NCBI GenBank assembly: GCA_050305635.1
Contig: JBNLFS010000017.1
Coordinates: forward strand, 1 to 37,341
Direction: 5' to 3'
DNA length: 37,341 nt
Source of the DNA: Thiodiazotropha sp050305635
GTDB lineage: Bacteria; Pseudomonadota; Gammaproteobacteria; Chromatiales; Chromatiaceae
How positions within the stretch are numbered: position 1 is the stretch's first letter; every line of letters starts with the position of its first letter. Position numbers and translations under genes: made by a program. The notes under the pieces are model-generated. The model made no database searches and was not told the origin of the DNA. It saw only the letters and a list, made by a program, of their open reading frames with translations. Shown piece after piece: positions 16,797-24,943 of this stretch.

Positions 16797-18206
16797 ATGG
16801 CCAACCCGGCGAAACAGGTCAGACAGGCGGTGGTTATCGTGCATGGCATGGGCGAGCAGCGGCCGCTGGACATGCTGAATCGCTTCATCGATGCCGCCAT
16901 TCCCGGGCAGGATAAAACCATTCCGGGCACCGATTATCCCGTGTACTACTCCAGGCCCGATGATGTCAGCAATTCCTATGAAGCACGTCGCTACCTGGCT
17001 CAGCGGGTAGCCAATCAATACGCGCAAACCGAATTCTTTGAATATCACTGGGCCCATCACATGCAGGGAAACAAGCTCGGTGATATGTGGACAGTGTTCA
17101 CGCGCATTCTGTTGACGCCGCTGTGGTCCGTGCCATCCGGACTTAAGGGCTTATGGACCCTGGTATGGGCGCTGATTTTATATGTATTCTGGTGCATTAT
17201 GGATTCCGGTACGATTTCCGACGGCGTCACCGCGGAAAAGATCATCAGCGCCGTTGTCGGCGGCGGACTCACCGGCACCATCGTGACCTGGCTTGCCCTG
17301 AAATTTCTCCCGGGCAAGATCACCGCCAGCTTCGTGGATGTGGTGCGCTATCTCGATACGAGCCCCCGCTCCTATTCGGCACGCAAAGACATCCGCAAGG
17401 GCATGATCGATCTGCTCCAGTCCCTGCATGAATGCAACCGCTATCAGCGTATTATCGTGGTGGCGCACAGCCTGGGCGCCTATGTGGCCTACGACGGCAT
17501 CACATACCTTTGGGCCAAGATGAATCAGACGCATTGCGCCAAACAAAACGGCGTAATGAACCGCCGGATCATCAATCAATTGGAAAGCATTGCCAGCAAA
17601 ATCGATTTCAACGGAAATAAGACTACGCAAGAGGATATCGAACGCTTTCAGGCGGCGCAAAGACTGTTATGGAAAGAACTGCGTCAACAAGGCGGCCCCT
17701 GGTTGATCACCGATTTCATCACCTGCGGCACACCCATGTACATGGCTGACAAGCTCATGACCCGGAACCGCAAAAAGTTCGCTGCCGACATCGCCAAACG
17801 CCATATCGCCACTTGCCCGCCCCAAAGGGACCTGCCCGGACCTACCGCGGACAAGACCTATTTCACTTACCCCTATCATAGCGGCCGCGTGATCTATCAT
17901 GCCGCTCCTTTTGCCGTGGTGCGTTGGACCAATATGTGGTTTCCGGTGCGCGGGTGGTTGTTCGGCGACTGGTTTGGCGGCCGGCTGGGTCCCTTGTTTG
18001 GCCATGGCATAAAAGACATCGAAATCACCGGCAACATACCCAAACGCTGGCTTCCCGCCTGGGCGCATACCCTGTACTTCAAATTCGCCCATGACGAACG
18101 CACGGGTTCGGTGACCAAACATCTGCATGACGCCATGGATCTGAATTCAGAACCCTGGCTGCAAAGCACCTTGGGGATTCGGGCCTGCCCCGAGAAAAGG
18201 CCATGA
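16797..18206 (+). CDS. Island gene 2: alpha/beta hydrolase with internal membrane hairpin
   Basis: 469-residue lipase-like alpha/beta hydrolase. A first strand with the oxyanion segment VVIVHGMGEQRP (12-23) is followed by two hydrophobic segments, about 116-136 and 148-170, that look like a transmembrane hairpin. The nucleophile elbow AHSLG (223-227, Ser225) and a downstream strand with CGTPMYMAD (310-318) come next. A catalytic His is probably in the C-terminal third (H403, H424 and H432 are candidates). The helices sit inside the fold rather than at an end, suggesting a membrane-embedded enzyme acting on lipid or lipid-linked substrate. It has a strong GGGAGGAAG ribosome site. The substrate is unknown. 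Confidence 0.8.
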   Translation: MANPAKQVRQAVVIVHGMGEQRPLDMLNRFIDAAIPGQDKTIPGTDYPVYYSRPDDVSNSYEARRYLAQRVANQYAQTEFFEYHWAHHMQGNKLGDMWTVFTRILLTPLWSVPSGLKGLWTLVWALILYVFWCIMDSGTISDGVTAEKIISAVVGGGLTGTIVTWLALKFLPGKITASFVDVVRYLDTSPRSYSARKDIRKGMIDLLQSLHECNRYQRIIVVAHSLGAYVAYDGITYLWAKMNQTHCAKQNGVMNRRIINQLESIASKIDFNGNKTTQEDIERFQAAQRLLWKELRQQGGPWLITDFITCGTPMYMADKLMTRNRKKFAADIAKRHIATCPPQRDLPGPTADKTYFTYPYHSGRVIYHAAPFAVVRWTNMWFPVRGWLFGDWFGGRLGPLFGHGIKDIEITGNIPKRWLPAWAHTLYFKFAHDERTGSVTKHLHDAMDLNSEPWLQSTLGIRACPEKRP

Positions 18207-18254
18207 AACGGCCCATCCGGTCTTAGGCTCCGGACGACTTGCAAAAGGTACTAT

Positions 18255-19409
18255 TTGAAACCCATGGCGCATCGCTTCCTTATTTACGAAGACCCAAACA
18301 TCACCGGCCCGGGTACTCATGTCTTGCTCATCGCCGCCAGCCACTATCCCTATCTGATCGGTGGCGAAGGCCCGTTTTTGTCTGACGACAACGACGGCAT
18401 GAAACAACTGACTTCACCCTCCTTTTCCGCGAGGAGGCTGGCCGACTGGTTTCTCGACACACCCTATAACAACCCGGGCAGGCCGCTGGCCAGTATCGCC
18501 TTATTGATTTCTGAACGGAATATGCCCGCCTTCGCCCACCCCAGGGCCACCGATGCGGCGGCGGTCGACCTGGCGACCATGGCCAATGTTTCAACGGCGA
18601 TCAACGAATGGAAGGAGCGTGGCGACAGCCATCCGGACAATCTGCTGATGTTTTTTTTCTGCGGCCATGGCATTGCCCAGGGACCCGAGGTATCACTACT
18701 GTGCAGCGACTATGGCGCCGACCGGAACGCGCCACTCAATTCCGCCATCCACTTCACCGCCTTGCATCAGGGCATGGACCGCTGCCAGGCCGCCTTCCAG
18801 TGTTATTTTATCGATGCCTGCCGTACCTCTTCCGACACATTGATTGAATCCTATGGCTTTGCCGGCCTTCCGGTCATTCAGAGCAGACGTAACGCCCGGC
18901 GCGGCCTGCCGCCCCGTCAGGCACCGGTATTCTATTCCACCCTGGCCGGTGAGGCCGCTTATGGCCGGCCCAGTCAGCCGACCGCCTATACAGAGGCCCT
19001 CATCGACGGATTAAACGGCACCGGCGCCAGTGACCGCGATGGCAGATGGCGCATCTACACCACCGAACTCAATACAGCGGTGGGCACCGCCGTCTCGCGC
19101 CTGGGCCGGCAGGTGCAGTACCCCACCACCGGAAACCTGACCAGTTTTGTGTTACATGAACTGCAGACAGCACCGCTGGTACCGGTGACGGTGGGTTGCC
19201 GGCCCAAGGAGAATAATCGATCCTCGACCCTGTTGTATCGCAAAGGTGGCGCGGAGGTGGATCGTCGCGCGCCCGCCGCGGAGGATTGGCACACCAAGGT
19301 TGCCTCGGGTAGCTATCAATTTGTCGCCCTCGATGGACCCAATGAAATCACGACCACCCCGCCCGACCGCTATGTAGGTCCACCCTATCGGATAATCGAG
19401 ATACCGTAA
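18255..19409 (+). CDS. Island gene 3: caspase-like protease (peptidase C14 fold)
   Basis: 384-residue protein whose N-terminal half is a caspase/metacaspase-like p20 domain. Strand one is THVLLIAASHY (21-31). The catalytic histidine is in MFFFCGHG (His138) and the catalytic cysteine in CYFIDACR (Cys189), the usual bacterial DACR form. A second half (about 225-300) with FYSTLAGEAAYGRPS...AYTEALIDGL corresponds to the p10-like part and substrate pocket. The C-terminal 80 residues are beta-rich and of unknown role. The TTG at 18255 is used because AAAAGG lies 6 bp upstream; the ATG at 18264 is possible but lacks a ribosome site. The stop overlaps the next start as TAATG. Confidence 0.85.
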   Translation: MKPMAHRFLIYEDPNITGPGTHVLLIAASHYPYLIGGEGPFLSDDNDGMKQLTSPSFSARRLADWFLDTPYNNPGRPLASIALLISERNMPAFAHPRATDAAAVDLATMANVSTAINEWKERGDSHPDNLLMFFFCGHGIAQGPEVSLLCSDYGADRNAPLNSAIHFTALHQGMDRCQAAFQCYFIDACRTSSDTLIESYGFAGLPVIQSRRNARRGLPPRQAPVFYSTLAGEAAYGRPSQPTAYTEALIDGLNGTGASDRDGRWRIYTTELNTAVGTAVSRLGRQVQYPTTGNLTSFVLHELQTAPLVPVTVGCRPKENNRSSTLLYRKGGAEVDRRAPAAEDWHTKVASGSYQFVALDGPNEITTTPPDRYVGPPYRIIEIP

Positions 19410-20848
19410 TGGGCATACTCAAACTCAGCATGAAACAGGACCTGGTGGAACAAAGTCTGCCCGACAACGGCGTGCTTGCCGATATCCTGTTTGTCGGGGA
19501 GGCCGATACCGGAACCCGGCAGAGCCGCAGCCATCGTAACGTCGTCATTCCGGTCAATGATTACGCCAGCGACTTTGCCAAGCGTATCGCTCTGGAGCCC
19601 GGTCAATATGTCATCCAGGCCACACTGCCCACCGGGGAATTGATTACCCGGGATGTGTATCTGCCCGAGGACCGGTCAGAAGTGGCCATCGAGATCCGAT
19701 CGGACCTGGAATCCCCCCACGAATGGCTGCGCTGGCACAACTTTCTCGGGAATGTCCAGATGAGGCGCCCTCCGGTTACTGCACAAGCACCGCCTTCTAT
19801 TGCCATGCCGGAACCTTATGACAATTACCGTCGCCGCCGTCTGCGCTATAAGAAACCGGCCGATGACCGCTTCTCGATGGATGCTGAAGACATCTTCTTC
19901 GAAGCCGAAACCGATGCGTACAGGCCGGCGGACACGGCCGTTGCGCCCGGGCTGGCGCTGGATGATCTGAAGGCCCGGGTCATGTCCGGATATCATGCGG
20001 CGCTATCCGGAAAGGAAATCTGGTCAACCCTGGGCAAAATCATCGCCGGCAACGCTGACCCGCAGGCCATCCAGGAAGACCTCGGCGGTGATCTTGTCGA
20101 GCCGGCCGGGCGCGATGACGACTTCGCCCTGTATCGGCTCGCCGCCGAAGGGCCGCTTCCCCTGTTCGAGGAACCCAAACACCCAATCGATTTTGTGGGC
20201 ACCGACCTGGAACGGCGATACATGACCCTGGCATCCTCCCAAAGCCTGCGCATCATCTCTCTGCCCATACCCTGGCCACAGTTGGACCGCAAGGGCGAAG
20301 CGGTGGCGGAGATCATGGTCCCGGCACACGGTGTTGAGGATGTCATCGATTCCAATCTGGCCATAATCGACCGTGAAGTGGGTTCGGCATTAGGTTATCT
20401 CACCGCCGGGGACCTTAACTCGGCCGCAAAACTATTCGGCCGCGCCCAGGACATGCTGTACGGCAAGATGACGCACCCATTCGCCGCCGTGGTCGGCGGG
20501 TATGTCATGCTCAAGACCTCCCGGAAACCCGGCCCCTGGATAAACTGGGTGGAGAACCTCATGAAATGGTTCGACTGGCTCCCTGACGGCGCCATTCTGT
20601 TTGCCTGGTTGAAAATAGAATATCAAGAAGATGATGGCGACATACAGCAGGCGCGCGACGCATTGCTGCTGGCCCTGGAGCGGGGCCTGCCCATCTGTTC
20701 ACTGGGCCTTGGAAAACTGACGGAACTCTTGCGACTGTTTGCCTCGGACGATCCGCTATGTGCCGAACACCTCACAAGGATTCAACCCATTGCCTGGCGC
20801 ACCGACATGGGTGAACCCTTTACCATGATAGATCTCATAAGAGGTTAG
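19409..20848 (+). CDS. Island gene 4: caspase-coupled protein of unknown function
   Basis: 479-residue protein of unknown family. An N-terminal beta-rich domain (1-97) with LEPGQYVIQATLPTGELITRDVYL-like strands resembles an Ig-like or carrier fold. A Pro/Arg-rich linker (about 118-150) and an acidic stretch (152-175) follow. The C-terminal part (about 315-445) is helical, with recurring features such as MTHPFAAVVGGYVML and LPDGAILFAWLKIEY, reminiscent of TPR-like scaffolds. No catalytic motif is visible. Its ATG overlaps the caspase stop by one base, so the two are translationally coupled and probably form a complex; it may be a substrate, adaptor or sensor. This role is inference. Confidence 0.75.
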   Translation: MGILKLSMKQDLVEQSLPDNGVLADILFVGEADTGTRQSRSHRNVVIPVNDYASDFAKRIALEPGQYVIQATLPTGELITRDVYLPEDRSEVAIEIRSDLESPHEWLRWHNFLGNVQMRRPPVTAQAPPSIAMPEPYDNYRRRRLRYKKPADDRFSMDAEDIFFEAETDAYRPADTAVAPGLALDDLKARVMSGYHAALSGKEIWSTLGKIIAGNADPQAIQEDLGGDLVEPAGRDDDFALYRLAAEGPLPLFEEPKHPIDFVGTDLERRYMTLASSQSLRIISLPIPWPQLDRKGEAVAEIMVPAHGVEDVIDSNLAIIDREVGSALGYLTAGDLNSAAKLFGRAQDMLYGKMTHPFAAVVGGYVMLKTSRKPGPWINWVENLMKWFDWLPDGAILFAWLKIEYQEDDGDIQQARDALLLALERGLPICSLGLGKLTELLRLFASDDPLCAEHLTRIQPIAWRTDMGEPFTMIDLIRG

Positions 20849-20859
20849 GGAGGACGAAC

Positions 20860-21924
20860 ATGAGTCTGGACATCGAACTTCTACCCGCCCGGGAAGGCGA
20901 CAGTATCTGGATCAGCTACGGCGATTCGGCGCGCCACATCCTGATCGACGGCGGCCGCAAGACGACTGCCGAAACCATCAGACAACGCATCCAAGACGTC
21001 GATAAACCTTTGGAATTGATGGTCGTTACCCATGTGGACCGCGATCATATCGAAGGCGTACTGAATCTCCTGCAAGAGGCACACACAGACATCGCCTGCC
21101 AAGACGTATGGTTTAACGGTTACGACCACTTGGGCGGCACGCAACTGATTATCCCGGCCAATTATGCTCACGACGCGCCGGAAGTCATGGGCGCGCGACA
21201 GGGCGAGGATTTGTCCGATGCCATCGTGTTACGCGACCTGCCCTGGAACAAAGCCGTTTTGGGAAACCCCATCGAATGCCCTGAAAGCGGAGCGGGCAGT
21301 CCCATTACGCTGGCCGACGGTCTGACCATAAGGCTGATATCACCGGATCGAAAAAAACTTGAGGCATTGATCCCCACGTGGGAAGAGGAGTGCCGCCGCG
21401 CTGAAATTCTGCCAGGCTTTGTCGAACAGGAAAACCTGGATGAGGTCATGGGGGCGATCAACATCGATGATCTGGCCGAAGAGCCCTTCGAGCATGATCA
21501 TTCACCCGCCAATGGCGCCAGTATCGCCTTTTTATTGGAATATGAAAGCAAACGGGTCTTGTTCGCTGGCGACGCCCATGCGGACCGACTGATAGCCGCC
21601 CTCGAACCCCTGGCCGATGGAAACAAGGTCAAGCTGGATGCCTTTAAAGTCCCCCACCATGGCAGCCGGCATAATATCTCCAAGGAATTACTCGCGCTGA
21701 TCGACTGTGACCATTATCTGATCTCCAGCAATGGCTCCTATTTCAATCACCCCGACCCTGTCGCGGTGTCGCGCATTATCAAATATGGCGGGGATAATGT
21801 GCATCTGTGGTTTAACTATAAAAGCGACGAAACCCAGACCTGGGATAATAACCGTTGGAAACAGGATTACGGCTATGAGACCCATTACCCATCCACGGAT
21901 GGGATCATGCCGTTTCACTTGTGA
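20860..21924 (+). CDS. Island gene 5: ComEC-like MBL-fold hydrolase
   Basis: 354-residue metallo-beta-lactamase-fold protein of the ComEC/Rec2 type. The metal motif THVDRDHIEG gives His58, Asp60, Asp62 and His63. FAGDAH contains Asp238, VPHHGS contains His266 and His267, and SSNGSYFNHPDP (289-300) is the C-terminal ComEC-style motif. Unlike ComEC there are no membrane helices and no signal peptide, so it is probably cytoplasmic. Members may act on nucleic acids or nucleotides; the substrate here is unknown. It starts 11 bp after gene 4 with a strong GGGAGGAC site and is the last gene of the set. Confidence 0.85.
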   Translation: MSLDIELLPAREGDSIWISYGDSARHILIDGGRKTTAETIRQRIQDVDKPLELMVVTHVDRDHIEGVLNLLQEAHTDIACQDVWFNGYDHLGGTQLIIPANYAHDAPEVMGARQGEDLSDAIVLRDLPWNKAVLGNPIECPESGAGSPITLADGLTIRLISPDRKKLEALIPTWEEECRRAEILPGFVEQENLDEVMGAINIDDLAEEPFEHDHSPANGASIAFLLEYESKRVLFAGDAHADRLIAALEPLADGNKVKLDAFKVPHHGSRHNISKELLALIDCDHYLISSNGSYFNHPDPVAVSRIIKYGGDNVHLWFNYKSDETQTWDNNRWKQDYGYETHYPSTDGIMPFHL

Positions 21925-22404
21925 TGCGCACATTCCCAGTGTCGGCGTGCACAACCGGTAACGGCGTGTGAGGCGGTGCCCCAAAGATCATCCTGACGGG
22001 GCAGGATCTGGATACTTGCGATCCGAAACGAGTATCCGAATTTGTGGCATAATAGGCAGTTCGCCATGGAAAGGAAACGCCTCAGGTTAGTGATTAATAA
22101 TGAAATTCAAGGTCTATTTTCCGGCCACGCGAATCCTTTCGGGCACGCCATGCCCCGTCCCCTCCGGCGGGGACGAAAAACCGCGGCTCATAGAAACTCC
22201 GCCGGCAATCGGCCCTCTAACGGATTCACACCTACGGACACTGTTTACCGGGATGACTACGGCCCGGAGTAAGCGGGCCACATAGGGCTCAAGGGAACTG
22301 GTCCGCACGGAGTCACTCATAACACTGCCGGGACAACCCGCATTACACCATGCTAGAAGCAGCGACAGGTACACTTGGCTTGTCGCCAGAGATCGGATTG
22401 AACC
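21925..22404. other. Intergenic region holding the distal island boundary
   Basis: No supported gene. Small open frames (22042-22272 and 22100-22285) lack ribosome sites and family resemblance. The left half is more AT-rich than its neighbours, and the tRNA-like repeat at 22132-22151 is the only structured element noticed. Confidence 0.55.
22132..22151 (+). other. Candidate attachment site, distal copy (attR-like)
   Basis: AATCCTTTCGGGCACGCCAT differs from the tRNA-Arg 3' end (15739-15758) at two positions only. Upstream sequence does not fold as a tRNA, so it is not a second tRNA gene. It ends the segment carrying the caspase genes. Confidence 0.5.
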
Positions 22405-23130
22405 ATGAATGCACTGAAAACACTCATCGCAACACTGTTACTCACCACACCTCTGGTCCAGGCTGAAACGGCGGATCACGCACCGGTTGCCATACCCGAT
22501 GCATCCAACCAGTTGGTGATAATCGGCGCTTCCTATGCAGAGCAGTGGCCCATAGAGCAGGTCGGTTGCCTGCGGGTGATGAACCGGGGTGTCGGTGGAC
22601 AGGTCTCCAGCGAAGTACAAGAACGTTTTGCACAGGATGCCCTCGCCCTCAAACCCACCGCTGTCCTGATCTGGGGATTCATCAATGATTTTGCCAACAA
22701 TTCCCGGGATGTTGAGGATGAAACCCGGGAAACAGCCATTCGCAACATCGAGGCGATGGCCGAAGCCGCCCATGCCGCTGGAGTGATCCCTGTGCTGGCC
22801 ACTGAGGTCACCATGGGAGCCCCGGACTCCGTGATCGATGGCATCGTCCTATGGATCAATGAGCTGCGAGGCAAACGCAGTTATCAACGATACATCAGCG
22901 ACAATGTCATGACCGTCAACCGCTGGATTCGCGAGTACACCGCTCAACGGGGCTTTCCGCTACTGGATATCGAGCGGTTGATGACCGATGAGGACGGCAA
23001 CCGCAAGAAAGGTTATTTCGACTCGGACCTCTCCCACATCACCCAACAGGCCTATCGGGATCTGGATGCCTACGCCATACCCGAACTCAAACAAACCCTC
23101 ATCCAACCCGGCGGTCTCTGCCCGCAATGA
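22405..23130 (+). CDS. Exported SGNH/GDSL-type hydrolase
   Basis: 241-residue predicted periplasmic esterase-like enzyme. A signal peptide ends near VQA (residue 20). SGNH blocks are present: Ser43 in IIGASYAEQW (block I, GAS in place of GDS), Gly64 in NRGVGG (block II), Asn94 in GFIND (block III) and Asp208/His211 in DSDLSH (block V). The family hydrolyses acyl or acetyl esters of lipids or carbohydrates; the substrate here is unknown. It is a single gene just outside the island's distal boundary. Confidence 0.85.
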   Translation: MNALKTLIATLLLTTPLVQAETADHAPVAIPDASNQLVIIGASYAEQWPIEQVGCLRVMNRGVGGQVSSEVQERFAQDALALKPTAVLIWGFINDFANNSRDVEDETRETAIRNIEAMAEAAHAAGVIPVLATEVTMGAPDSVIDGIVLWINELRGKRSYQRYISDNVMTVNRWIREYTAQRGFPLLDIERLMTDEDGNRKKGYFDSDLSHITQQAYRDLDAYAIPELKQTLIQPGGLCPQ

Positions 23131-23379
23131 CCCTTTGATTAAGGCTGCTCGGTCAACCTTTTCATGGCTTTTTTTCGCAATCCGGCTAAACTAGCTGCAT
23201 ATTGAAGTTCCATCCACTATTTAAACTATATTCAATAAGTTAGCGGGGATTTTCAGCGGATCATCCGGCCCTGGCGATAGCCCCTTCAGTCGAAATAAAA
23301 ACGACCGAATGGCGTGCAAACCCATACCGCCCGGTGGATCCTGGCCGACCGCAACGCAGCTTATGGACAGGCGATCACC

Positions 23380-23862
23380 GTGACAAAGCCGTTTTTCCTG
23401 TGGCTCGATGACTGGCAACTCGATCTGGACTGCCTGGACAAGCAACACCATCAGATCGTCTGCACCATCAACTCACTGCATCATGCGTTCGTACATGAGA
23501 TCACCACCCCATCCCGTGAAGGCGACCGGATACTCCGGCACCTCTACACCCTGGCGGATCAGGTGCGTACACATTTCAAGATCGAGGAGTATCTGATGAG
23601 GACGCACGAGTACCCGAAGATGTTGGCGCACCGTCGCGAGCATTGTTTCCTCCTGGCTGAGCTACAGATGTGCATCCGTGATCATGAAGCAAACCACAAA
23701 ACCTTCAATCTGCAGACCCTGACGGCACTCAAGCACTGGCAGATCAACCATGTGATCAGTAGTGATAAAGCGTTTGCGGCCTATCTCAGCACCCAATCAA
23801 AGGACGTCCTCGAATCATCCCTGCGAACCCTCAACCAGACGCAGTCTTCCTCAAACGGATGA
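23380..23862 (+). CDS. Bacteriohemerythrin
   Basis: 160-residue hemerythrin-domain protein that reversibly binds O2 at a di-iron site in the cytoplasm. Predicted ligands counted from the GTG at 23380 are His23 in DKQHHQIV, His65 and Glu69 in HFKIEEYLM, His84 and His88 in HRREH, and His124 and Asp129 in HVISSDK. The last six keep the same relative spacing as in the Methylococcus capsulatus protein as I recall it. The extension after about 145 is short. I chose GTG 23380 because PFFLWLDDW is the usual N-terminus and a purine-rich GGACAGG precedes it; another GTG at 23314 would add 22 residues. Confidence 0.85.
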   Translation: MTKPFFLWLDDWQLDLDCLDKQHHQIVCTINSLHHAFVHEITTPSREGDRILRHLYTLADQVRTHFKIEEYLMRTHEYPKMLAHRREHCFLLAELQMCIRDHEANHKTFNLQTLTALKHWQINHVISSDKAFAAYLSTQSKDVLESSLRTLNQTQSSSNG

Positions 23863-23867
23863 TACCG

Positions 23868-24136
23868 TAGCCCGGGTGCAGCGCAGCGGAACCCGGGAAA
23901 ATCGGCCGATGCGCCACACCCTCACGACTTCCATGACCGGCGTTCCAGTCCGTGCCTGGTTCTCCCCGGGTTACGCGTTGCTTCACCCGGGCTACCCCCG
24001 TGGAACCAGCACCGTGGACCATATCGCGTAGCCCGGGTGCAGCGCAGCGGAACCCGGGGAAACCGACCGATGCGCCACACCCTCACGACTTCCATGACCG
24101 GTGTTCCAGTCCGTGCCAGACCCTCCCCGGGTTACG
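23868..24136. repeat. Tandemly duplicated palindromic repeat, 160-bp period
   Basis: Copy 1 begins at 23868 (GTAGCCCGGGTGCAGCGCAG) and copy 2 at 24028, a period of 160 bp, with near-identical sequence through the CGCCACACCCTCACGACTTC stretch. In copy 1 the left arm (23868-23898) and right arm (about 23965-23996) are inverted copies. Copy 2 ends within its right arm, near 24136. The 5' ends resemble the other palindromic family (9589 and 29879) in layout but not in sequence. Confidence 0.8.
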
Positions 24137-24163
24137 GTGTGAATGTATCGAGTTGTACCAGCA

Positions 24164-24193
24164 TTACGATTCCCAAACCCGGAACGCTATACT
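24164..24193 (+). promoter_or_regulatory. Candidate promoter for the ABC exporter operon
   Basis: TTACGA (24164-24169) and TATACT (24188-24193) are 18 bp apart. The start site would be near 24200, which leaves the GGAG at 24205-24208 inside the transcript and favours the GTG start at 24215. Confidence 0.4.
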
Positions 24194-24214
24194 CAAAGGG
24201 GAATGGAGCAAGCC

Positions 24215-24943
24215 GTGACCCCAGAATCCAACCAAGCCGCAGCCATCACCCTGCAAGGTGAGTCTCTGACCAAGATCTACCACACCGGAAGCGTGGAGGT
24301 GCCGGCCCTGCGCGGTGTCGATATCAACCTGTACGAACGAGAGCTGGTGGTCCTGCTCGGCCCGTCCGGGAGCGGAAAATCAACCCTGCTGAACATCCTC
24401 GGCGGACTGGATACCCCGACCAGCGGGCGGGTGCGGTTCCGTGACCTGGAGATCACCGCCGGCAACGAAACCACCCTGACCCGCTACCGCAGAGACCATG
24501 TCGGTTTCGTGTTTCAGTTCTACAACCTGATTCCCAGCCTGACCGCCTTGGAGAACGTGGCCCTGGTCACTGAGATCGCCACCCAACCCATGGACCCGGC
24601 GGAAGCCCTTGCCCTGGTGGGCCTTAAGGAGCGACTGCACCACTTCCCCGCCCAGCTCTCCGGGGGCGAACAGCAACGGGTCGCCATCGCCCGGGCCATC
24701 GCCAAACGCCCGGACGTGCTGCTGTGCGACGAGCCCACCGGCGCCCTGGACAGTCGCACCGGCATCCTGGTGCTGGAGGCGATCGAGCGGGTCAACCGGG
24801 AGATGGGCACGACCACGGCGGTGATCACCCACAATACGGTGATCGGCGGGATGGCCGACCGGGTGCTGCATTTCGGCGACGGCCGGGTGATCCAGAGTGA
24901 AATCAACCCACAGCGGCAATCCGCCGCCGAGCTGAGCTGGTAA
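24215..24943 (+). CDS. ABC exporter ATP-binding subunit (MacB/LolD-type)
   Basis: 242-residue ATPase of the lipoprotein-release/MacB-like ABC family. It has Walker A GPSGSGKST, Q-loop FVFQFYNL, signature LSGGEQQRVAIARAI, Walker B VLLCDEPTGALD and the H-loop ITHN. It should power the FtsX-type permease encoded next (TAATG overlap). The start is the GTG at 24215, 6 bp after GGAG; an ATG at 24203 is the alternative and lies only a few bases from the predicted transcript start. The operon then encodes the permease and a HlyD-type adaptor, so the set is an efflux or export system. Confidence 0.93.
   Translation: MTPESNQAAAITLQGESLTKIYHTGSVEVPALRGVDINLYERELVVLLGPSGSGKSTLLNILGGLDTPTSGRVRFRDLEITAGNETTLTRYRRDHVGFVFQFYNLIPSLTALENVALVTEIATQPMDPAEALALVGLKERLHHFPAQLSGGEQQRVAIARAIAKRPDVLLCDEPTGALDSRTGILVLEAIERVNREMGTTTAVITHNTVIGGMADRVLHFGDGRVIQSEINPQRQSAAELSW

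Noticed and set aside
22042..22285. Two small overlapping open frames at the distal island edge, considered as an integrase or excisionase remnant
   Set aside because: Neither translation shows an integrase or helix-turn-helix motif, and the attR-like repeat runs through both.
23868..24136. Two-copy repeat considered as a CRISPR array
   Set aside because: The repeated unit is far too long, has only two copies and is palindromic; no cas genes are present.
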